From Acanthococcus lagerstroemiae (lineage: Eukaryota > Arthropoda > Insecta > Hemiptera > Eriococcidae), in the NCBI GenBank assembly GCA_031841125.1, contig CM063110.1, positions 35,107,214-35,171,213 on the forward strand: 64,000 bases of DNA. The letters run 5' to 3'. Below the pieces are notes generated by a model. That model was not told the DNA's origin. It saw nothing but the letters and a program-made list of their open reading frames with translations, and did not search any database. A program made the translations under genes and the position numbers. Shown piece by piece: positions 43,525 to 54,830 of the stretch. Positions within the stretch are counted from its first letter, which is position 1, and the number at the start of each line of letters is the position of its first letter.

Positions 43525-44819
43525 AACAGTAAACAGCTATTTGAAATAAGCTATTTCATTTCGGAAACAAATAATATTAAAATAATAAATCTGTTTTGAC
43601 AAAATAAAAATAGTTTTAAAGGTTTCCTGTTTTTTTTTTTTTTTTTCATGTAGGTCTTTAAACATATACAGTTTTTTTTCAAGTAAGTTAATTTATAGGA
43701 ATTAAATTAAAGACGGTAAATGTCAAAACGGAATAAAATTAATTGTTTTTGCTTCTCATACCAAATAGCAAACTGAAACGATAATGATTTCAATGAACAG
43801 CCCTGTAATTTACGTATTTAATCATTTTTAGTGTTTCGTGACTTCCTAAATTATTTATTATAATTTTTCAAATTATCGAGGGAGTGTGCTTAAATGATAA
43901 GACATATTTTTATCGTAAATAGAGCTGTATGGTTTCAGTACCATTCGAAGTCCCATTTGGTATCTAAATAAAAACTAAAATGAAACTCTACACAGATTTT
44001 TGACGTATTTCTTGTTTAGTATGTAAATGATCAATCCTGCCTCTTTAAGAGTTGAGTGGACTGTAGCATTACTACTGTTAAATAATATAGCTGTCTTCGA
44101 TTATATTTAACTGGTTGAAATTAGTTGAAGTTTATTTTGACAACAGCATGCTAAGTAAGATAGGTTTAAAATAGAAATAGGAAATCTGTAAAACGTTTTG
44201 AACATATCCTGTATACACTACCGCTGTAGACTTTAATTTTTTTCATTTCTTTCTTTTTTCCCCAATCTAGTGCAGAGTATAATGCAACTTTTTTTCTTTT
44301 GTATTTTTGTCTGAGAAATTTTCAAATATCGACTTAGTTTTCAGTAAGCAATGAAAACGAAACTGCAACGAAAAGTGGAATGAAAATTATATTGTGGGTT
44401 TGTGGGCTTTCATGAATATGAACGAGAATTAAAATTAGGTAATTGATCCGACGAACGAAAAGTTATATAAAGCTGGAAACTGAACAATCATAGGCAGACT
44501 GTGGTTGTATGATCTGAATCGGAAGAGCTTTCCGGTTAAAAATGTCGATTTTAGTTTTCCTAATAATAGATTTTCAATAATATATTTTCAACATTTTCTG
44601 GGAGGGGGAGGGGTCTGAGTCGACCTTGTGACAGTACAGCTTTATGGCTGCTAATGTAATCAATGTATTCTTTTCAAGAACGCAACACAAAGGAAATCAT
44701 CTGAAAAGATAATATGTTCTCAGTGTTCTTTAAGTGAACAAAATATTGCGCCCTCTGAGCTCAGTTCTGGGAAAATACCACTAGTGCTTACCATTTGAAG
44801 TTATTTAGTGTAGGAGAGA
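43525..44819. other. No gene recognised
   Basis: T-runs at about 43,630-43,647 and 43,673-43,680. A TATATAAAG word near 44,463 followed by TCATAG about 25 bases later is a weak core-promoter-like pair with no gene attached. Nothing else recognised. Confidence 0.35.
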
Positions 44820-45075
44820 AGTAGATGAGATGCATATTATCGAGGAGTTTCTATACCGTAAGTGGGACTGGGCGGGACATGTAGCTCGAAAAGGAGGAAA
44901 TAACTGGGTGGAGAGGACAACGTTCTGGTTCTTAGAATACAAAATAACCGAGGTAGATAAAAAATACGATGGATTGATGACATTACGAAATTGTTCACGC
45001 ACAGGATGTACCGTCGGGTGGCCATGTGTATAACAGAGGGGTATAGGTTGAGAACAGCTTTTGCCCACAGTGACA
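44820..45075 (+). pseudogene. RTE-like non-LTR retrotransposon, C-terminal tail fragment
   Basis: Plus-strand frames read KWDWAGHVARKGGNNWVER, then (after a frameshift) KIRWIDDITKLF and YRRVAMCITEGYRLRTAFAHS. The W-x-W-A-G-H-V-A-R block and the R-W-I-D-D-I-T-K block are signatures of the C-terminal region of these elements. Only the last ~85 codons remain. It is a different copy from those at 2.2, 8.4 and 61-63 kb, judged by sequence. Confidence 0.7.
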
Positions 45076-45184
45076 ATAAGTATTCCTAGTAGTTCCAGTT
45101 GTCGTTTTATTTACATTAAGTTGCTTCCTTATAAACTAGAAACATTTTGCAAGGGCGACAACTTCTGTGTAGCGTATGTAGCAA

Positions 45185-45218
45185 ATGCTACACATGGGAA
45201 GATTTTGCTACACATGAG

Positions 45219-45249
<31 letters not shown>

Positions 45250-45340
45250 TATTATACAAGGTGCTAAAGTGAGCGATTAAGTTTTCCAATAAATAACGGT
45301 TTTTCTTTGGTTATGCTACACATGGGAAAAATCTAGGTTG
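45185..45340 (+). repeat. GCTACACATGGGAA repeats around a poly(A) run
   Basis: GCTACACATGGGAA occurs at about 45,187 and 45,314, and GCTACACATGAGAT at about 45,208, separated by a long A-run (about 45,224-45,243). No coding content. Confidence 0.5.
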
Positions 45341-48300
45341 CCGCCCCTGACACTTTGTTAGTACTATAACTTTAATATTATTGTCTCTCTAGAATATAAG
45401 ATAATCTGTAACTAACAGGAAGCTAATAATAATATAATAACGACGCAATTTGGACGTGTGTGTCCTGCGTAGGTACTCAGGTCAACTGGAAATAAACTAT
45501 AAACTTTGATGAATAGTAGAAAGCTACCTTCCGATTTCTACCTATCTTTCCTGTACTCGAAATTTATTAAAAATCAATAGGCTTACACTATATTTGAGCA
45601 TTTGAGGAGTAATAAAAAGTTTACTGTATTTTATTACTTTACCACTTTTTTTTTCTTTGTTTGTTATGTAGGTATACCGTGACTTTCCGAAGTAATGCGC
45701 CGCTCATGCTTTCCTAGAATTCCATACGCATAAAATAAGCCTTGATACTCTAACCTACGTGAATGGGGTTGTTAATCTACGTACGTTGTTTTTTTTTTCG
45801 ATTAAAAAGAGGAACAAATAAAAGAAACTTCAAAAGTATGACATTGTAACCAATAGGACACTAGATAAGTGTATTCTTTACCGTATAAAACACGTATTAT
45901 GTTTTGACTCTCTCAGAAATTGTTTCGGAAAGAAAAGCGGAAAAAATGTCCAACTTTTTCAAACTTGCGCAATTCTTAACACAGTGTGAAAGTTATTTTA
46001 ACCATTTCATGATCCGTGAATCCTTCCTAAGTTGTGAAACTTTACAAATAAAATTATATGTATCGCGTTATGAAAGTTTTCAAATGTACAATTACTTTTA
46101 GATTCAACCATAGGTATTTAAAAAGAATTCCGTAGTGTCGTGTCACGAGACCAAAAAGAATGTATTATAAATTGAGACAGAATTATTCGTTGCGATGAGT
46201 GAGAATCATAATCAACTAAATTCACATTCTAATTATCACTCTAATCACGGGCATAACGAGGGAGGAGGGGAATCTCCCTATACTCCCTCTTATTATGCCA
46301 CTGGTGAAATATTAGTCATTTAAATTATTGTAAGGGAATGATTTTTTTTTTTTACTTCCATTAATACTGATGTGTACACCATCACACATGTCACCCGTAC
46401 TTAAGCAATTAGGTACTTATTTAACTACAAAATTTTAAGAAGCCAAAACTGGTTCACACTGGTTTCTAGCAGAGTAGATGGAGGCGATGTGCACGATATG
46501 TTTTGCAAGATTTTTGATGCGATTGTTTGTTTTGATATCACGTATATTATATTTATAGGCTTCAACAAAAACTGAAATATTCTTACCATATATAGCGCTA
46601 TATCTTACAAACGTGTTGGGTAAAAACGAATAATAATCCCGTTTAAAATGCCAACAGATATAATTATACCAGCCTTCGTAGTAGTATTTTCGCTTTTCTG
46701 TTTACATTACCAATAATAGAGGCAACATAAATTACGCCTTCGACGGAATAAGGAAAACGAAGTGAAACTTTCGAAGGAACTTTGTAATAGATTGCAATTA
46801 GAATATTGTCGTAAATAATAAAGTAAATATTTAAGCTCGTTCTAAACATGATAAGAAAGTTCGAGCTACATGAGACGATGAAACTATATATTGAAGAGGG
46901 TTCGTGTAGATGAGTCAGCCGATCGTCTATTGTATTCGTCGTTTATATGTATAAACGTGAATTTTTTTTTCGCTATTCGAAAATAATTTGCAAGCGGTTG
47001 ACATCGTTAGCCCCTTTTCACGGCTTTATCTCGAACATTTTCGTAATATCGTTCGAACATCATTTTCTGTTCACAGATTACATTTTTCGAACCTCAATCG
47101 CCGTCAATTTTTTTGAAGGTTATTGTTCTGTGCAAGTTGACGCAAAAGGTAGCTCGTCATTTGTTATCTTCCGTTTTCTTCCTTTTTTCCCTCTCTACTA
47201 TATTCAAAAGCTTAACATTGCCGACCGGCATCCACCGTTTTTTTTTTTTTTTTTCAATTTTAAATTACTATTTAAAGTTTTGCTGGTTCTTCATTTTCAG
47301 GTGGGAGTTATTTCATCAAATGTCTTGATTTATAAACTTTTTTTTTTCAATCCAAAAATTCTTATAAAACATTTCAACAGCCGTAAACATGTTTAGCTCC
47401 CATGTCAGTGTTGTAACATAACTAAATGAAAAAATTCAAGTAACAATTTTCATTTAGATTACTGTCATGCGGTGCCATTCTCGCCTGTCACCTCTCCTGT
47501 TCCCACTCATCTGGTGTGAAACCGCAGCGCTAAAATTTCTAAACCAGTTTGAGAAAATTTCAAGTTTGCCATCTGAAAATTTCATGGAAAATAGGGGATT
47601 TGAGAAACTGCTAGAAAAGTAGGGGATTTGATTCAAGAAGTTCAGGAGACATGAACAAACCTACGTTTTTTTAGTGTAAACAGGCTAAAAACTCAAGAAA
47701 TTTAATTCAGGCGATTTAATTCGGGAAATTTGACAACATTTCAGAACTTCAGGAGACATTCAGAAGATTTTCCAATATTTTATGGAATATCTTACAATTG
47801 TAGGAGGGTTGGTAGGGATAGAAAGCTATAGAAGTAGGGAATCGATTGTATGTGAAATTTGAACGTTTCCTATTTTCAAAGTCCTGTAAAATAAAATAAA
47901 AAAAGCTCAAAAAACTGTTTCTCTCTGTACATGATCTGTGTTAAACTCTGCTGCTCAGAAGGGTCATTTTGGACCGTCAGTTTGTGACGTGTCTGGAATA
48001 GATACGAAAACAGTACGGGATATTATTTTCATAAATAATGTGGTGTAGAACAATTTTTGATTGAAACACTTTTTTTGATATTCATAATATGTGTTACATA
48101 GTACGTGAAATAAAAAAACAAAAAAATTGATTTTGGGCAGTTCGAACTCTAGAAAGGATATAATTAGCTAGGACATCATACTCTTAACAATTTCCTGCTA
48201 ACTCCCGCCAGTTACTCCTTTTTTCTTCAAAATTTCTCATTCAGATCCAATTTACCGGGATAATTTGGGTTTCGCTGATTTTATGATTTTTCTTTGGAAT

Positions 48301-48779
48301 AAGCAACACCCCCTCCGCCAACCAACTCATAGATTGAAACACAAAATCGTTTTGCGAATATGAAATAAAATTCAAAATCCTATTGAAAAAATGATTCAAA
48401 ATAAAATCCTCTGAATCCAGATAGTGACAAATTAAATCCTGCGTATCCCTGATTTTTATAAATATACAAGGTGTTTCATGAATTGGCCCTTTTTTTCTTA
48501 ATCGCGAAGTCTGATCTTCACGGGACGAAACTGGATTCTTAATTGAGAAGGTCCAGTTTCTTTTCTGGTGAAAAATTTTCCCTCCCTCAAGAGGAGGGCC
48601 ACAAAGTATTACCGAGTTAGGAATCTTAAATATCGAAAACATCGTAATATTAGTTTCTTGGATTGCTGATTTCAAATACCGAATCAGATTTTTGATCCAG
48701 CCCCGACTGATGTTGTAATGTCTGAATTTCAAACCCAAGTCAAAATTAATTTTTCTTGAAAAAGTAAGTAAATTATTCA
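45341..48779. other. Intergenic, no gene recognised
   Basis: T-runs (45,790; 47,239-47,254; 47,339-47,346). A MITE remnant at about 46,246-46,308 (GGGCATAACGAGGGAGG to CTCCCTCTTATTATGCC). A 149-codon plus frame (46,947-47,396) is Phe-rich, driven by T-runs. A 179-codon minus frame (48,241-48,780) lies in a repeat family also present at 50 kb, so I do not call it a gene. Confidence 0.4.
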
Positions 48780-49090
48780 CAGTAAAACGTTGATTATCCG
48801 GAAGTCAATCATCCAGAATGTCAATTAACCCGAATGGCCAAAATAAAAAAATGATAATCAGGGCCGGGTTTTTAGGTAAAACCTTTTTTTTTCTTTTTTT
48901 TCTTTTTTTTTTTTTTAGTCTAGCCAATTCAGTCTATTAAGGTTTTCTGGACAAATCAGGAAATTCTGAAACCAATGAGCTAATTTTTTAAACTATTTTC
49001 TACCAAAATGTGTTTTCCTCTATAAAATAAGCACATGTTTCAGTTATCCGGAAAGCTTCTGGTCTCAATGAGTCCGGATAATCGACGTTC

Positions 49091-49092
<2 letters not shown>
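48780..49092. mobile_element. pogo/Tigger-like MITE
   Basis: The left end CAGTAAAACGTTGATTATCC is matched in inverse by GGATAATCGACGTTCTA at the right (49,076-49,092). CAGTnnAACnTnGATTATCCGG is the familiar terminus of pogo/Tigger elements of the Tc1-mariner group. The expected final CTG at the right has been replaced by an (ATT)n tract. No transposase frame. Confidence 0.65.
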
Positions 49093-49124
<32 letters not shown>

Positions 49125-49126
49125 TT
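49091..49126 (+). repeat. (ATT)n microsatellite
   Basis: About eleven ATT triplets in succession, followed by T-rich and G-rich homopolymers to about 49,160. Confidence 0.9.
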
Positions 49127-49979
49127 TTTTATTTTTTTTATTTTTTTTTGGGGGGGGGGGTGGTTGCTAATTTTAAATATTGCATTAGATTCTTTATCTT
49201 AGCCTCGATTTTTACTACAGACTCAACATTCTCCCTACAGTTAAACCATTGACCAACACTCAGATGTGGGCCCCCTACAATTCAAATTTTATCTTGAAAT
49301 TTCACTTGTTGAATGTAATTGCGTGATTGTTCAGTTAGGAAAACTGTACTCAACTTCGCCTATACAGGTATACAGGGTATTTCAAGAATAATTAATCCCT
49401 CATTCTTTTTTTTAATCCGAAAATCAGATTTTCTCAGAAAAAAATGAATCTTCAAGAAAAACAACAAGGAACTCAAAAATCAAAATCAAAAACTAAAGAC
49501 GAAAAATACGAAACAAAAAATTTACAAACATTACAAAGAATGGCCTAAGCTACCTGAGGACACAAAACTAAGCAAATAAAAAAAATAAAAAATAACGTGA
49601 AGATCAATAAAACGAAATCAAGTCCACTTATTAGGGCCCAAACTTATTCAATTTGCCTTGCTATTGATTGTTAAGCTGAATGATGTATTTACGGGGAAAT
49701 GTGTATGCAATTCATATGCATAGAAGTATTGATGAACAATACAGGGTGTAAAAAAATGCGAAGTGAGGTCAACACGGAGTAAAAGAGGAACTTTTAGTGA
49801 ACGAGTCTAGCTTCTTTTTTTGGGAAGAAAAATCTTCTTTTCTTAAAGAGATGAGGGTCTGTTTCCCCGCCCCCGAGTTTTGAATTTCACTTCCAAATAT
49901 ACTTCAATCGTTTGTATTTCGTTTATACTGGACATACCCTCGTTTGTACACCAACCACTCCTTGTTCATCTACAGCTGA

Positions 49980-50740
49980 AGGTTGGCCCAAATTGAGGTC
50001 GGATTAAAAGGATGATGCGATATTATTTGAAATCAGCAAACTAAATAATCCAATTGATTCTTCAATTTTTCAATACAAGTCAGTTTTCTAGCCACGACAT
50101 CCACATGTTGAATTTGTTATCCGTATCGGGGCCACAATAAGAATCTGATGCAATGTTCGAATTTCTTCAACTTTTGAAGATGACTTAATTTTTAAGCCCA
50201 TTTTGGATTCGAAATTGGATTTATGGACCCAAATTGTGGCTGAATCGAAAAGCTAGTGCGATATTCGGAATCAGCGAGGCAAAATACTTTTGTTTTAATA
50301 CTTTTTTTTCAAATTGTGAAACCAATTTAATTTGGCTTATTTTGGGTCCACAATCTAAACGTTTGTGCCAAAATCAAGACAGGATCAAAAATTTGATGCG
50401 ATATTCGAAATCAGTGACCCAAAACAGTCCTATTTTGATACTTTGTTAAAATCTTCAAATCAATTTAATTTGCCCATTTTGGGTCTAAAATGTTGATTTC
50501 CGGGCCCAAATCTGGACGTAATCAAAAATTCGATGGGATAATCTGAATCAGCTATCCAAGAAACTCCTATTTTGATACTTTGTTCAAATTTTTACGCCAA
50601 TTCAATGTTGTCTATTTTAGCTCAAAAATTGGATGTTTAGGCCCAAATCGGAACCAGATCTAATATTCGGTGTTATATTCGAAATTAGCGATCGAAAGAA
50701 ACCGTATTTTGATACTTTGTTCAGTTCTCTTCCATTCAAG
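49980..50740 (+). repeat. Tandem minisatellite, ~140-170-bp unit, about five copies
   Basis: The ordered words GGCCCAAAT, then GATCAAAAAT, then GATGCGATATTCGAAATCAG, then CCTATTTTGATACTTTGTT repeat at about 49,985, 50,230, 50,375, 50,510 and 50,650. Many copies have diverged but the order holds. A similar stretch in the opposite orientation lies at about 48,660-48,740. The open frames in this zone follow the repeat rather than a protein. Confidence 0.7.
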
Positions 50741-53205
50741 ATTCCTAAGTAGTCGATATGTTCCAGCCTACATTTTGAAGCAGCGAAAATTTTTTCCCTG
50801 AAAAAGATTAGACCCTGTCACTTGGAGATTTATTGTATCCAGTAAAGTTTTGACTTCGCGTTAAACAAAAATTCATTTTAAAAAAAGAGACTCATTCATG
50901 AAATATATCCTGTAGCAAAGACAGCAAGATAGATTTCACAAAATCTCATGTCTTGCTAGACCTCACACGAGACAGATTTTGCGAGGGCTAAACAGTTTTT
51001 TCCTTGGAGCGAAGCCTTGTACAGGGGTACACTCTAACTACCTTTAACGTAGGTTCTGTGACAGACATGTCAAATAATATGTTGATATAGATTCGTTTTT
51101 CAATAATTAATTTATGTTGGGAAACACTTGCTGTTGAAATTGAAACCGTTATCGGACTTGCACGGAGGAAAATGAATAGTAATTTTCGCAGCCGCGGACA
51201 TTTTCGAATGTACACATTAAGCTGTTCTTGTCGGGACACCGCTTCATCGCTGGTATTGTTTGGCTATCTTTCATTTTTTTTTAAAGTTTTATCAGGCCGA
51301 GAATAATTCAAGTTTTTCGCCTGTTTTTTTCTCTCGCTATATATGCCGCAGTCGCGTATCTCACGTTTCCCTCGTTTTTCCTCTTCCTCCCGGAAGGAAT
51401 CGTTCTTTATTTTTGCTGAGTACTGGTATATGAAAGTGTTTTTGATTTTTTATGATAACGTTTATTAGGCCAACATTACGAGCACTTAGGCATAATCATT
51501 TTCGCACTTCGGGAACACAGCGGAAATAAGCGACATCTTATCGCACCCTGACTTTCTGTGGTCTCCTGTAATGTCAATTTTGGTCCCAGAATGAGCTCCA
51601 TAACCTGTGTTTTTTTATTACATATATATACATGTATATTTTGACTTCTCTGGTCATTAGTCCATAGAGTTTTGAAAACTAGCTGAGTGATTATAACGCG
51701 AGAAATATAAATTTACTAAGGATTGAAGTTATAGGAGAAAAGGGAGACGGGTGGCTTGAGAGGGCTCAGCCTTCACTTGTCAAAAGCCTCCAAATACTAA
51801 AAACGTATACAAGCAAAAGAATTTCTAGAATTTTTTAATAATTTTCAGTCCCCTGTGAGCATCTTTCCACTCAAGGTTGGCTATATGCGTTTATCACTGA
51901 AATCGTTTACAAAAGTCGTGCAATACCATCGAATGGAATTTCGATCGGCTGCGACTACTTTCTTTCAACGTACAGTTAGTTGGCTAGAATGGAGCTAAAA
52001 ATTTACAAAAATAATGTTAGAAGGTCGGAGTAGGTACCCGCCTTCAATTAATTTCGTGATCACTTTTATACAACGATTAGAAGTACCTGTAGAATCAGAA
52101 CATGGAATGGACAAATTTTTTGTGAAAGATTTTTTTCACCAAGTTTTGGAGACTAACTCTCTAGACAACATGTTCAGAGTTTCTAAGAATTCCGGTGGAG
52201 TATCCTCCCAGAGGCTGGTACAGTCGCCCAAAGTTGAAATTTTGCCGGTAAATCGATGATTGTTAATTTTATTGAAAAATACTTAAGATGAAAAATGTTG
52301 CCGACTCGATCTTCTATTTAAAATATTATTTACATTTTTTTCGTAATTGACCCCAAAATTGCCTAAATTGAGGATTCTAAATTAGGCCTTACTTTGCCGT
52401 GCGTAACACGGACTTTATAAGGAATACGGAGTTTTTTCAAGTGGGAAAATTTTTTCCGGATCCAAAATCGCGATAAAAAAATATAATTGAAGGGTGGGCG
52501 AGCAATTCGTAAGACACACTGTATACCATGTTTAAGAATAAATGTCAAAGAAAACACATCAGAAAGGTGAGAATATCAAACATACCTACATCAAATTTTC
52601 GAATTAGATGCTTAGAAAGCATTTCAAGCATCTATTCGATTGTACAATTATAGTTCTCGAGTAAAATTTGATGAATAGCTGGGCGAAGCTGTCCATGCGT
52701 GGAGGGGTGTCTTTGTTACTTCATGTGTTAATACTACTGATATTTGTAAATAGGGTATACACTGAATAAGAAAAATATCCTTTCAAGAAACCTTGGTCAC
52801 CAACTCCTGGGATACGATGAAAGACTGAAAAATTCAGATGCGGGTAACTTTGATATTCTAACTTTCTTAATATGTATGTCGCCTTTGACATTTGAAAAGT
52901 GGAAGTTCTAAAGGGGATAAGTGCCATTTTCGACGAATTTCATTCTCTGACGGAGTTCGGTGTAGGAAATGGAAGCCAATACACAGCGAAAACTGTGAAT
53001 CATGAAACATTCACAAGAGCGCAAAATTTGCTTTTAAAAGTAACAGAGTGGAGTTAACTCCACAGTAGCTGGAAATTCCAAAGTAGTCAAGTCCACATAA
53101 GAATACATAGCAAAAACCTATTTTTTTGCAGACGGAGGGAGGTTGAAGTACTGATCCAGCACTGAATATAATCGTCAGTCAAGGTGTGGGATTTTCCATT
53201 TGCTT
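50741..53205. other. Intergenic, no gene recognised
   Basis: Short frames at 50,988-51,239 (minus), 52,014-52,259 (plus), 52,363-52,557 and 52,721-52,927 (minus) carry no recognisable domain. No structured repeat seen. Confidence 0.4.
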
Positions 53206-53209
53206 AATC

Positions 53210-53430
53210 ATTGTGATAAAGACCTGAACCTATGATGAATTAAAAATAATAAAAAACAAAATTTTCTTATCATTATATTAATATAAATTGATAAAATTAT
53301 AAAATTTATATAAATAATAGAAGAATTAGCAATCAAAATTTTTAAATCTAAATTATTATAAAAAATTAAAGTAATAAAAAATAATCCTCAAAATCTTAAA
53401 TAAATCAAATAAATATAAAATTTTAAAGTT
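53210..53430 (-). pseudogene. Nuclear copy of mitochondrial nad4 (NUMT)
   Basis: An extremely A+T-rich patch with sharp composition edges. Read on the minus strand with the invertebrate mitochondrial code (TGA=Trp, ATA=Met, AGA/AGG=Ser), one frame stays open for about 70 codons. It contains SFWGLFFITLIF, then NNLDLKILIANSSIIYMN, then MMMSKFCFLLFLIHHSFSS. This follows ND4 (NADH dehydrogenase subunit 4), where the block D-L-K-S-L-I-A-Y-S-S is followed some 30 residues later by H-G-L-C-S-S. With the standard code an in-frame TGA appears. The fragment covers roughly the middle of nad4. Being open end to end under the mitochondrial code, it was probably inserted fairly recently, or the donor is strongly diverged. 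Confidence 0.75.
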
Positions 53431-54465
53431 TCGTTTGCATTCTTCTTTTCCGCGTACGTACATTCATTGTTGTTTCTCAATGGACTGTTTTGTTCCCGTT
53501 CAACGGCATCAGCATTCAGTTTAAGCAAATAGAAAGCCTTTTGAAAGTATCATGTGAAAAGAAAACCTTACTTTGGATGAACGAATGGACATATCCCGCG
53601 GAACTGTTCTTTGTCGAGGTGACCAATGGGGGACCGTTAGGGGACGGTCGTCCACGCGAGGCTAGTGCTCCTCTCTGTGGCTCTTATCCTCCACTCAGAA
53701 CCGTCGGCTGCCTGGAAGCGTTTCTAGCGATGTCTCGCCGCAGCCACCAACCAATCCATAGCGCACCAGCCCTTACGGTTCCAAGCAATTGCTCAGCAAG
53801 AATAGGGCCTAGTGAGAGCGGAGGGGTAAGATACCACAGAATCTCCAGTCTCTAACTCACCGCTTAACAGACAACATAAGTACCGATACGAGCATGTATG
53901 TCCAATGAAAAAACGGGTTAAATATACAACGTCGATGCGACCTAATAGGTATATCACTAACATACATTATCGGCGAATATTTGGAAGAGGCGCCACATAC
54001 CCCTTTTAGATTTTCTCCAACATGTTGAAATGACAGTTAGCCCCATCACCCGATGTTGGCCGGCTGCTATCTAGTCATATCCTAACCAAAATGACTTGAA
54101 ATTTTCAGGGTATTTTTATGAAATGATGGACTACCTATGAACCCACTGGGTTTTTGAAGTTACAAAAATTGTTCGACTCAGACACATTTTCGTTTGCTAC
54201 GGACAATTACGTTTGTTGACAAACCCCCCTTTAGAATTACTTCCCTTCATTTGACCTTCCTGATACGATTTCTTCGACATGATGTGTTCTTAAAGATCCT
54301 ATACAGGGTGTTATTTTTGACGCGGTTATGTCTGCTGGCTCGCCACGCGAAAGAAAAAAATTCAGCTAAAACCGTTCCACACAGAAAAACTTTACCATCG
54401 TCATGTAGTCGGTGCATTTCATCGGCCTCCCCACCCACTCCGATGGACGTGAAACATAGTATGTC
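53431..54465. other. No gene recognised; locally GC-rich
   Basis: About 53,590-53,870 is richer in G+C than the flanks and lies in a 121-codon plus frame (53,490-53,855) with no domain I recognise. It could be part of a mobile element. TATACAGGGTGTTATTTT at about 54,301 is one of several TACAGGGTGT-type words in the window. Confidence 0.35.
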
Positions 54466-54830
54466 ATTCGTTTGTGCGAAGTTTGTGCTAGTTTGTGCTG
54501 CCACATTCCTGAGATATTCGGGAAGACTTTTGGGGATGCTGTGGAAATGAAAGCACATCCACGTTCACCTAGGGGATCGAATATGGTGTTAATCGTTTGT
54601 GCTGTATTTGTGCTGGTTTTTGGTGAAAATCACGTCGTTTGTGGTGTCCCTCTTCTCAAGATGTTGAGTTTTTTCTTTGGGTGGGGGGGGGACTGAATAA
54701 ACGGGAGAATTTCCACTAGGCTGATGGGGTTGCTAGTGGCGGCATTCGTTTGTGCTGGTTTATACTGAAAACCGCGTCGTCTGTGTGCCTCCCCTTCCCG
54801 AGATAATGAGGATTACTTATGGGGAAGAGG
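54466..54830 (+). repeat. Degenerate tandem repeat, GTTTGTGCT unit
   Basis: Three copies of a ~125-150-bp unit start at about 54,468, 54,593 and 54,747. Each has GTTTGTGCT, a second TTTGTGCTGG-like word, then TGAAAA, CGTCGT, TGTG, and CCGAGAT- or TCAAGAT-type ends. The overlapping frames are not conserved between copies. Confidence 0.6.

Noticed and set aside
46947..47396. 149-codon plus frame.
   Set aside because: Phe-rich because of T-runs; no domain, no splice-supported context.
48241..48780. Long minus-strand frame of 179 codons.
   Set aside because: It overlaps a repeat family also present at 50 kb and borders a pogo-like MITE; the peptide has no recognisable domain and looks like chance openness in repeat DNA.
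53490..53855. 121-codon GC-rich plus frame as a gene.
   Set aside because: No domain and no codon pattern I can defend; it lies next to a NUMT and repeat DNA.
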